Assembly: GCA_900543475.1 (NCBI GenBank)
Contig: UQRU01000087.1
Location: 1-9,080 of the forward strand
DNA length: 9,080 bases
Source: an uncultured Eubacteriales bacterium
GTDB taxonomy: Bacteria > Bacillota > Clostridia > Christensenellales > CAG-138
Reading direction: 5' to 3'
The notes under the pieces: generated by a model
Seen by the model: the letters and a program-made list of their open reading frames with translations, nothing else
Told to the model about the DNA's origin: nothing
The model's database searches: none
Position numbers and translations under genes: made by a program
In this document: in pieces, positions 1 through 5,764 of the stretch
Layout: every line of letters begins with the position of its first letter
Position numbering within the stretch: position 1 is the first letter of the stretch

Positions 1-155
1 GGGCCCGGGGAAAAAACAACCGGGTTTAACCGGGGATACATAACCCCCCCCCCGGGGGGGGGGGGCGGGGGGGGCCCCCCCCCCCCCCGGGGGGGGGGTG
101 GGGGGGGGGGGGGGGGGGCCCCCCCCCCCCCCGGCCCCCAAAACCGCCGCCGCCC
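1..155. other. Low-complexity G/C homopolymer tract, probable artefact
   Basis: Bases 46 to 155 consist almost only of alternating runs of C and G, several of them more than ten bases long, with a few interrupting bases. The first 45 bases are a short mixed stretch that is also rich in homopolymers. No ribosome binding site, codon-like composition or recognisable protein is visible; translated ORFs here give only proline and glycine runs. The tract begins close to the stop codon of the oxidoreductase gene at 175. Sequence of this kind is typical of poly-G read errors or a low-quality contig end rather than of a genome. I treat it as non-biological. Confidence 0.75.
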
Positions 156-173
156 CCCTGCAGAGCCGCAGGG
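156..173 (-). terminator. Short hairpin just after the oxidoreductase stop
   Basis: CCCTGC and GCAGGG form a perfect 6-bp stem around a six-base loop, starting two bases after the stop codon on the minus strand. It is followed by a G-rich tract instead of a T-run, but that tract is the suspected artefact, so the true downstream sequence is unknown. It may be the start of a terminator. Confidence 0.25.
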
Positions 174-174
174 A

Positions 175-1290
175 TCACTTCCAATCCAGGAAGATCCGCT
201 CGGAAGGGCAGCGCTGTACGCATAGCCCGCAGCCGGAGCATACGTCCGGATCGATATGGATGCCGTTGGGTCCCATGGAGACCGCTTGGTATAGGCAGCC
301 TTGGGCGCACAGGCTACAGCCTAAGCCGTCACAGGGGGACAGGAGCCGGGCAGCCAAGGGCCTGGGATTAAGATCTTCAAAGGTGGAGAGGGAGGAAAGG
401 GCGGCGCCTCGCAGCTGTTCCACGGTCGTGTAGCCGTGGGCGTCCATCCAGGATTCCACCTCGCCGATGATCCGGGTGATGGCGTCATAGCCCTGCTGCT
501 GGATCACAGAGGCCAGCTGCACCGCGTGGGCGCCCAGCATGAGGAATTCCAGGGCGCCTTCGCCGCTGAAGATGCCGCCGATGCTGCATACCTGCATTTG
601 GGTGCATTGCAAAAGGGTGGCCGTGGTGGCCAGGGAGATAGGATGGATGGGCAAGCCGGTGTAGCCCCCATAGGAGGGCATACGGGCTTGGCCCCGTTCC
701 AGGTCGATGCCGTTAAGGCCCTTGATGGCGTCGATGGCGCTAATGGCGTTGGCGCCGGCGTCCTCCACCGCCCGCAGATAATCGGAGTATTGAGCCGCTT
801 CATAGGAGAGCTTCACCATGACCGGGATGTCCGCGGCCTGTACAGCAGCTTGGATGAGGGTATGACAATTTTCTGGGCGGGTACGCAGCCGCTGGTTTCG
901 GGCGCCCACAGGGGCGGAAATGCTGATTTCCAGGGCATCCGCTCCCAGCCGTTCCGCCCGGGCGGCCAAATAGGCCAGCTCCGAGGGGGTGGAGGCCCAG
1001 ATGCTGAAGATGAGCTTACAGTCCTTTTTTTGCAGCTGTTCCATTTCCGCTTCCCACTGCTCCAGCTGAAGATCGGAATACAGCTTGGTATTGAGCATAC
1101 TTTGGCCATCTAAATAGATCCGGGGGCAGATATTGCGGTGGGCTTCCAGGGTAAGGGTCTCGGTGATCACAGCCGCTGCCCCGGCGTCGATACAGCGTTG
1201 CAGGGAGGCGCCGTCCCTGGCCCAGGGACCTGCGGCCACCAAAATGGGATTCTTAAGGGGGAGCCCCATCAGCTGGGTGGACTTGGACAT
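175..1290 (-). CDS. PreA-like FMN oxidoreductase with C-terminal 2[4Fe-4S] domain
   Basis: The 371-residue protein has the layout of PreA, the catalytic subunit of bacterial dihydropyrimidine dehydrogenase, and of class 1 dihydroorotate dehydrogenases. A TIM-barrel FMN domain (about 1-300) is followed by a ferredoxin-like domain (about 315-371). Visible barrel landmarks are AAGPWARDG (19-27), VKL (159-161), GGYTG (208-212) and SIGGI (236-240). Iron-sulfur ligands are Cys320, 325, 328, 332 (spacing x4, x2, x3) and Cys351, 354, 357, 361 (canonical CxxCxxCxxxCP). The ATG follows an AAGGAG site six bases upstream. It lies 19 bp behind the LacI-family gene, so the two are probably co-transcribed. 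The divergent CodB-type permease supports a role in nucleobase metabolism. By eye, pyrimidine-binding positions differ from known enzymes (Asn to Ser123, Asn-Thr to Asp187-Ala188, TKT Lys to Glu44). The family is well supported and the substrate is not. No PreT-like partner subunit is in the window. Confidence 0.85.
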   Translation of the reverse strand: MSKSTQLMGLPLKNPILVAAGPWARDGASLQRCIDAGAAAVITETLTLEAHRNICPRIYLDGQSMLNTKLYSDLQLEQWEAEMEQLQKKDCKLIFSIWASTPSELAYLAARAERLGADALEISISAPVGARNQRLRTRPENCHTLIQAAVQAADIPVMVKLSYEAAQYSDYLRAVEDAGANAISAIDAIKGLNGIDLERGQARMPSYGGYTGLPIHPISLATTATLLQCTQMQVCSIGGIFSGEGALEFLMLGAHAVQLASVIQQQGYDAITRIIGEVESWMDAHGYTTVEQLRGAALSSLSTFEDLNPRPLAARLLSPCDGLGCSLCAQGCLYQAVSMGPNGIHIDPDVCSGCGLCVQRCPSERIFLDWK

Positions 1291-1309
1291 GATACTCTCC
1301 TTTTCACAG

Positions 1310-2332
1310 CTAGTCGAACAGCTCGTAAATTCGTTTGCTATTTCCGCAAGAACGGCGGATCTTCAGCTGGGGCTGCAGGATCATTTTCTGGGGGATACCC
1401 AAGCCGAATTCTTCATTTTCAATGCTATCAAACAACATACGGGCGGCAGCCATGCCCAGGCGGGCTGCCGGATGCTCTACGCAGGTGAGCGCAGGGGAGA
1501 CAATGGAACACATGGGAGAATCCGTGGTACAGGCAAGGGCCATCTGTTCAGGGATGGCCAAGCCGGCGTCTTGCGCAGCCTTTAAAACGCCAAAGGCCTG
1601 CTCGCTGCTAAAGGTGATCAGGGCGGAAGGGGGATGGCCGCTGCGAAACAGCTTTTGGGCGGCAAGATATCCGCCCTGGATGCTGTTTTCCCCTAGGCAG
1701 ACGGTGGCAGGGGCGCAGCCGGCTTCCAGCAGGGCCTGGTCACAACCGGAATGCACCTGCTGCGCCTCAACGCTGGGAGGATCGTCCAACAGCAACCCTA
1801 CGGCTTTATGCCCCAGCTCCAACATGTGCTGGGTAAGCCGATAGGCGCCCTCTTCAAAATCCAGATAACACTGGCTTTCCAGGGCACGGATGCGGGTGCG
1901 GCCCACGTGTACGCAAGGGACGCGGGCATGGAGAAAGGGCTGTAGCCGCTCTTCATCTAAAGAAGTCGCCACCAGGATCACCCCGTCGATGCGACGGGTC
2001 TGGGCGGTTTTTAAATAATCGCACTCCAAGGCGGGATCGCCATGGGTGTGGCAGGAAAGCACTACATATTGCTTGCTGCGGGCCACGGTCTCCACGCCGG
2101 AAAAGATACGCTGATACAGACAGTTTTGGATGTTGGGCAAAAGCAGGGCAATGGTATTGGTGCGCCCTAGATTCAACCCCCGGGCAAACCAGTTGGGGGT
2201 ATAATCGTTGGCCTCCATAATTGCCAATACCCGCTCCCGGGTTTCCGGCAGCACCTGCTCCGGATGATTGAGCACCCGGGAAATGGTGGCCACGGATACG
2301 CCGGCAAGTTGGGCTATTTCTTTGATGTTCAC
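1310..2332 (-). CDS. LacI-family transcriptional regulator
   Basis: This is a 340-residue LacI/GalR-family repressor, a normal length for the family. The N-terminal helix-turn-helix is clear: IKEIAQLAGVSVATISRVLN lies at about residues 3-22, followed by the hinge region (PNWFARGLNLGRT). A periplasmic-binding-protein-like effector domain follows, with typical stretches such as RIDGVIL, LELGHKAVGLL and, near the end, the P-Q-L-K-I-R-R-S-C variant of the usual C-terminal motif. I chose the GTG at 2330-2332 because the family motif begins directly after it and a GGTGA sequence lies four bases upstream; the open frame continues to 2428 but encodes nothing conserved there. The gene has its own promoter (2419-2447) and leads the PreA-like gene. 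Two LacI-type operators lie between it and codB, so autoregulation and control of codB are likely. The effector is unknown, presumably a nucleobase or a derivative. Confidence 0.9.
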   Translation of the reverse strand: MNIKEIAQLAGVSVATISRVLNHPEQVLPETRERVLAIMEANDYTPNWFARGLNLGRTNTIALLLPNIQNCLYQRIFSGVETVARSKQYVVLSCHTHGDPALECDYLKTAQTRRIDGVILVATSLDEERLQPFLHARVPCVHVGRTRIRALESQCYLDFEEGAYRLTQHMLELGHKAVGLLLDDPPSVEAQQVHSGCDQALLEAGCAPATVCLGENSIQGGYLAAQKLFRSGHPPSALITFSSEQAFGVLKAAQDAGLAIPEQMALACTTDSPMCSIVSPALTCVEHPAARLGMAAARMLFDSIENEEFGLGIPQKMILQPQLKIRRSCGNSKRIYELFD

Positions 2333-2418
2333 ACATTCACCGCCAAAATAAAAAATAAAGAGGAGCCGAAACCAAGACCGAAAGGAACGGCAGGCAAAGC
2401 ATGCGCTACCTTGCATAT

Positions 2419-2447
2419 AGTATAGCATGGACGGGAAAACAAGACAA
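2419..2447 (-). promoter_or_regulatory. Promoter of the lacI-type/preA-like operon
   Basis: On the minus strand a -35 box TTGTCT (2442-2447) and a -10 box TATACT (2419-2424) are separated by exactly 17 bases, giving a predicted start near 2411 and a leader of about 80 nt before the GTG start. Both boxes are close to the sigma-A consensus. A LacI-type operator (2466-2479) lies just upstream. Confidence 0.65.
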
Positions 2448-2465
2448 TAAGTAGGGGTGTTTGCG

Positions 2466-2479
2466 CGTAAACGGTTTCA
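2466..2479. promoter_or_regulatory. LacI-type operator O1
   Basis: The 14-mer CGTAAACGGTTTCA matches the LacI/GalR/CcpA-type palindrome TGNAANCGNTTNCA at every specified position but the first. It lies about 20 bp upstream of the -35 box of the repressor gene and 184 bp (centre to centre) from the second operator at 2650-2663. The likely ligand is the adjacent LacI-family protein. CcpA is an alternative, because catabolite-response elements share this pattern. Confidence 0.6.
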
Positions 2480-2607
2480 TCCATGTAAACTGCAAGAAAC
2501 ATAGAAAAATGCAGCAAACCGCAAATTCAAATGGAGAATAACAGGGTACATGTGCAGGAAACACGGGGTATAAATGCATATGCAACAAAAAAACTCCTTC
2601 AGAGCGG

Positions 2608-2637
2608 TTGACAAAGGGGGCATGCATCCGATATAGT
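2608..2637 (+). promoter_or_regulatory. Promoter of the CodB-type permease gene
   Basis: A perfect -35 TTGACA (2608-2613) is followed after 18 bases by TATAGT (2632-2637), predicting a start near 2644 and a leader of about 118 nt. The operator at 2650-2663 would sit at roughly +6 to +19, a classic repressing position. The leader contains no G between 2689 and 2734, so that part should be unstructured. Confidence 0.65.
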
Positions 2638-2649
2638 ATAAGAAAATGA

Positions 2650-2663
2650 TGTAACCGGTTTTA
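2650..2663. promoter_or_regulatory. LacI-type operator O2
   Basis: TGTAACCGGTTTTA matches TGNAANCGNTTNCA at all specified positions but one (T for C near the end). It lies directly downstream of the -10 box of the permease promoter, where a bound repressor would block initiation or early elongation. Together with O1 it could support DNA looping across the intergenic region. Confidence 0.6.
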
Positions 2664-2762
2664 TCCTGTCTGCCGGCAATGCATCGCGCACTTCTATTCC
2701 CTTCACTCTTTTCATCTTATTCTATTTTATAACAGGTTTATAACAGGAGGTCTAAGCAGCAC

Positions 2763-4004
2763 ATGGCTAAAGAAAAAACGCAACATGTTGATGTGGATTA
2801 TTCCTTGGAACCCGTACCAAAAACATCAAGAAAAAATTTCCTTGCAATGTTTGTCATCATGCTTGGGTTTACGTTCTTCTCCGCAAGCATGAGCGTCGGC
2901 GCCAAGATGGCCAACGGATTGGACTTCTCCGGTTTCGTATGGGCGGTCATCATCGGCGGCATCATCCTGGGGGCATATACCGGCATCCTGGGCTACATTG
3001 GATGCGACACGGGCATGTCCTTTGACCTGCTGGCACATCGTTCCTTCGGCAGCAAGGGCTCTTACCTGGCCAGCGCCCTTATCTCCTTTACCCAGATCGG
3101 CTGGTTCGGCGTAGGCGTGGCCATGTTCGCCATCCCTGCGGCAGAGCTGCTGGGCATCAATCCCTGGATCCTGGTCATTATCGCCGGCGCGTGCATGACC
3201 TCCTCCGCTTATTTCGGCATCACCGGCCTGGAGGTGGTCAGCTATGTATCCGTGCCCTTGATCGCCATCCTGGGCATCTACTCCATGGTGACCGCCACGG
3301 CGGAAGGCGGCGGCTTGGTGGCCATGTTCGCCAAGAACGCAGGCAGCATGACCCTGTTCACCGCGGTGGGCCTGGTAATCGGCTCCTTTGTTTCCGGCGG
3401 TACCGCCACCCCCAACTTCACCCGCTTTGCCAAGAATAACATGAGCGCTGTGGTCACCACGGTGATCGCGTTCTTCATCGGCAACACCTTGATGTTCTGC
3501 TTCGGCGCTGTGGGCGGCGCGCTCACCGGCCAGGAGGATATCTTCTACGTGATGATCGCCCAGGGCCTCACCGTTCCCGCTTTGATCGTGTTGGGCGCCA
3601 ACATCTGGACCACCAACGACAACGCTTTGTATACCAGCGGCTTGGGCCTCTCCAACATCACCAAGATCCGCAAGCGCCCCATGGTGCTCATCGCTGGCGT
3701 GGTAGGTACGGTCACCGCGATTTGGCTCTACAATAACTTCGTAAGTTGGCTCAACTTCCTCAATGCCACCCTGCCCCCCATCGGCGCCATTATTGCGCTG
3801 GACTTCTTCATGAATAAGAATCGGTACAAGGGTGAGAACGACAAGCTTATCCCCGTCAACTGGGGCGCTATCGCCGGCGTTGTGGCTGGCGCGCTGGTGG
3901 GTAACTTCGTCACCTGGGGCATCACCTCCATCAACGCCATGGTGGTGGCCTGCCTGATCTACGTATTGGGCGACAAGCTGATATACAATAAGGTGAAAGC
4001 ATAA
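2763..4004 (+). CDS. codB: CodB-type cytosine/nucleobase permease (NCS1 family)
   Basis: The 413-residue membrane protein closely resembles Escherichia coli CodB, the proton-linked cytosine permease of the NCS1 family, and has about the same length. Shared stretches include EPVPKTSRKN at the N-terminus (16-25), GWFGVGVAMFAIP (113-125), IWTTNDNALY (281-290) with SGLG, and WLYNNFVSWL (321-330). About 12 hydrophobic membrane segments fill residues 25-405. The ATG is preceded by AGGAGG at 2745-2750, a rather long 12-base spacing; the site forms the end of a 9-bp direct repeat (TATAACAGG at 2728 and 2739). In many bacteria codB is followed by codA (cytosine deaminase), but no such gene follows here because the IS110 scar begins within about 150 bp. 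The divergent PreA-like and LacI genes suggest uptake of a base for reduction or catabolism. Cytosine itself is not proven as substrate. Confidence 0.92.
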   Translation: MAKEKTQHVDVDYSLEPVPKTSRKNFLAMFVIMLGFTFFSASMSVGAKMANGLDFSGFVWAVIIGGIILGAYTGILGYIGCDTGMSFDLLAHRSFGSKGSYLASALISFTQIGWFGVGVAMFAIPAAELLGINPWILVIIAGACMTSSAYFGITGLEVVSYVSVPLIAILGIYSMVTATAEGGGLVAMFAKNAGSMTLFTAVGLVIGSFVSGGTATPNFTRFAKNNMSAVVTTVIAFFIGNTLMFCFGAVGGALTGQEDIFYVMIAQGLTVPALIVLGANIWTTNDNALYTSGLGLSNITKIRKRPMVLIAGVVGTVTAIWLYNNFVSWLNFLNATLPPIGAIIALDFFMNKNRYKGENDKLIPVNWGAIAGVVAGALVGNFVTWGITSINAMVVACLIYVLGDKLIYNKVKA

Positions 4005-4093
4005 TCCCTTTCTGAAAAATTAAATTAATAAGAAAGATTAACTATTAAAAATCAACCCCAAAATGAATGGAGGTGGTGAAAAAGAGATGGCTC

Positions 4094-4141
4094 AAAAAAG
4101 GTATAGCAAAGCTGAGGTCTTGTCAGACCCCTGCTGGCTAT
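4094..4141 (-). terminator. Hairpin plus T-run downstream of the transposase fragment
   Basis: On the minus strand an imperfect hairpin has paired arms ATAGC/GCTAT (outer), AGC/GCT and GGTCT/AGACC (inner) around a four-base loop. Three bases later comes TTTTTT (4094-4099). The hairpin starts 15 bases after the transposase stop. It would terminate transcription coming from the ABC operon and transposase fragment before it reads antisense into codB. It might instead be a structured right end of the IS110 element. The rest of 4005-4155 is AT-rich, with no other gene I can support. Confidence 0.45.
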
Positions 4142-4155
4142 TCAAGTAGCTGCAC

Positions 4156-4485
4156 TTAAGCCGCTGAGCAATATGGCTGCCTGGATTTCTCCATGGCAAA
4201 TATCAGACGAACCAACTTTTTGGCCGCGTGAGAGATGGCAATATTGTAGTGTTTTCCCTCCGCCCGCTTCTTGGCGAGATAATCAGCAAAAGCCGGGTCC
4301 CAGTGGCAGACATACTTGGTTGCGTTGTAAAGTGCGTAGCGTAAGTATCGGGAGCCACGCTTTTCCATGTGCGGATAGCAATTCTTGAGCTGGCCGGACT
4401 GGTAAGTGGATGGCGACATGCCGGCATAGGCCAACAGCTTGTCCGGGGAGGCAAAACGGGTGAAGTCGCCAACTTCCGCAAGGAT
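4156..4485 (-). mobile_element. IS110-family transposase, C-terminal fragment
   Basis: The last ~109 codons of the open frame at 4156-4839 match the C-terminal Transposase_20 domain of IS110-family DEDD recombinases. Hallmarks are LAEVGDFTRFASP, LLAYAGMSPSTYQSG, a KRGSRYLRYAL motif, and the terminal KRAEGKHYNIAISHAAKKLVR in its usual order and spacing. The Tyr-Gln-Ser-Gly segment probably carries the family's nucleophilic serine. The N-terminal RuvC-like half (about 250-300 residues) and the left end, which in the IS110 group carries the bridge RNA, are missing, so the fragment cannot move by itself. It has no start of its own and is fused in frame to a sugar-binding protein fragment. The right boundary of the element lies somewhere in 4005-4155 and could not be fixed. 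Family assignment is firm; whether the fusion is real is discussed in the findings. Confidence 0.85.
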
Positions 4486-4839
4486 GTTGGGGCCATACTC
4501 CGCCAGCAGGTCGTCCAGAGGCATAACCATGCCTTCCTCGATAAACTGCTGCATGTCCGAAATGTTGTCCACGCGGAACAGGTCCGGCAGTTCGCGCGAG
4601 GCAATCATGGTGTTGAGCTTGGTTTCCTCGTCGCCGGGAGCCGCCTGGATCACGTTGAGCCGCACGCCGGTCGCCTCTTCAATGGCATCCAGCACAGGAT
4701 TGTCGGCATTGGCGGTCGTTCCTGAGAAGGTGAGGTACAGGGTAACCTCAGGCACCGCCTCGTCGGCCAGAGCGGGGAGCGCAATAGCCAACGCCATCAC
4801 AGCAGCCATCACAAGTGCCATTAAACGGGTTCTCTTCAT
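4486..4839 (-). pseudogene. Extracellular sugar-binding protein, truncated after ~118 codons
   Basis: The N-terminal part of an ABC-transporter solute-binding protein of the LplA/YtcQ type is present. It has a Sec signal peptide (MKRTR followed by a hydrophobic core, predicted cleavage after Ala-Leu-Ala near residue 25). The lobe-1 start follows: VTLYLTFSG, then NPVLDAIEEATGV, LNTMIASRELPDLF and PLDDLLAEYGPNI. Full proteins of the family have about 450-550 residues, so some three quarters are missing. From about residue 119 the frame continues into an IS110 transposase. There is no lipobox cysteine after the signal peptide, unusual for a Gram-positive binding protein, which is normally a lipoprotein. 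An AGGAGG site (4848-4853) sits eight bases before the ATG, and the gene follows the LplC-like permease by 23 bp. It is the expected third gene of this transporter operon and is probably non-functional as it stands. Confidence 0.85.
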
Positions 4840-4862
4840 GGGATAAACCTCCTTTTATTTAT

Positions 4863-5750
4863 TTAACCCTTTACTGCGCCTACCGTAATGCCCTTGGTGT
4901 AGTAGCGCTGCAAAAAGGGATAAACCACCAGGATGGGTATCACCGATACGGCAATGGTCGTCATCTTTACCGTTTCCTCCGTCAGCCTGTTTGCATCCGA
5001 CCCGGCCACGCCGGCGATGGAATCCATCGCGCCTGCAGAGGCCAGCAGGTTGCGCAGATAGATTTGCAGCACCTGCAACTCATCGGAGTTGGTGTACAAA
5101 AGGCAATCAAGATAGGAATTCCAGTTGGCGATGCCGTAGAACATGGCCACGGCTGCCAGGGACGGTGCCGAAATCGGCAAAATGATGCGAAACAACACAA
5201 TAAAGGGATTGGCTCCATCAATGTAGGCGCTTTCTTCCAGCGATTCAGGAAGCTGCTGAAAGTAATTGCGCAGAATAAACATGTTGTAGGCGCTCATGGC
5301 GTTTGGAAGGATCAGCGCAAGAAAGGTATCCAGCAGTCCCAGGTCCTGAACCACCAGGAACGTGGGAATCAGTCCGCCATTAAAGAGCATGGTGAAGAAA
5401 ATCATCATGGAAAAAAACTGACGTCCCCGCATGCGCTTGAGCGAAAGAGGAAAGGCGGTGAGCGCCGTGAGCAATACGCTTAGCAACGTGCCAAACAAGG
5501 TGCGAAGGATGGTATTGGAGTAGGCGACGTAGATTTGCCGGGTTTTGAAAATCATGGAATAGCTCAGGAAAGTCGGGCTGCGGGGGACCAGAAAAAGTCC
5601 GCCGGTCATGGCCTCCCGCGAATCGCTGATGGAATACATCAGCACATGCCAGAACGGATAGATGCAGGCGAAGGCAAACAGCGTCAGCAGGAAAATGATG
5701 ATACCATGTCCTACGCGCTCGCCCATGGTGCGTTTGATCTTCATGCCCAT
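4863..5750 (-). CDS. Carbohydrate ABC transporter permease, LplC/YtcP type
   Basis: This is a 295-residue inner-membrane permease of the CUT1 sugar ABC family, with about six membrane segments. The cytoplasmic EAA loop that docks the ATPase is clear at residues 172-191: EESAYIDGANPFIVLFRIIL, then Pro192. Other family-typical stretches are IYPFWHVLMYSISD near the start, MLFNGGLIPTFLVV (121-134) and the end YYTKGITVGAVKG. The first ATG is preceded by AAAGGGG six bases upstream; a second in-frame ATG two codons later is possible. The gene starts 14 bp after the LplB-like gene stops, so the two are translationally close and form a heterodimeric channel. No ATPase gene is present, which is normal for this subfamily, where one ATPase often serves several transporters. 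The substrate is probably an oligosaccharide, inferred from the neighbouring GH27 gene. Confidence 0.9.
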   Translation of the reverse strand: MGMKIKRTMGERVGHGIIIFLLTLFAFACIYPFWHVLMYSISDSREAMTGGLFLVPRSPTFLSYSMIFKTRQIYVAYSNTILRTLFGTLLSVLLTALTAFPLSLKRMRGRQFFSMMIFFTMLFNGGLIPTFLVVQDLGLLDTFLALILPNAMSAYNMFILRNYFQQLPESLEESAYIDGANPFIVLFRIILPISAPSLAAVAMFYGIANWNSYLDCLLYTNSDELQVLQIYLRNLLASAGAMDSIAGVAGSDANRLTEETVKMTTIAVSVIPILVVYPFLQRYYTKGITVGAVKG

Positions 5751-5764
5751 TCACGCCCCTTTCC

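Noticed and set aside
26..433. Glycine/proline-rich open frames on both strands at the left edge
   Set aside because: They are translations of the homopolymer tract joined to a shadow of the oxidoreductase gene; no ribosome binding site or family resemblance.
436..1113. 225-codon plus-strand open frame
   Set aside because: It is antisense to the PreA-like gene, whose frame carries clear FMN and iron-sulfur motifs; the antisense product resembles nothing.
2333..2428. N-terminal extension of the LacI-family protein
   Set aside because: The extra 32 residues precede the invariant start of the LacI helix-turn-helix, have no conserved features, and lie in the predicted mRNA leader or upstream of the transcription start.
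4008..4036. CTTTCT/AGAAAG inverted repeat just after codB
   Set aside because: The stem is short and AT-rich, with a 17-base loop and no T-run, so it is not a credible terminator.
4087..4149. 20-codon plus-strand frame (ATG at 4087) after codB with GGAGG upstream
   Set aside because: The spacing to the ribosome binding site is about 13 bases, the frame overlaps the minus-strand hairpin, and 20 residues give no recognisable product; kept only as a possible gene stump in a finding.
4369..4846. Plus-strand frames of 118 and 135 codons
   Set aside because: Both are antisense to the binding-protein and transposase fragments, which have clear family motifs.
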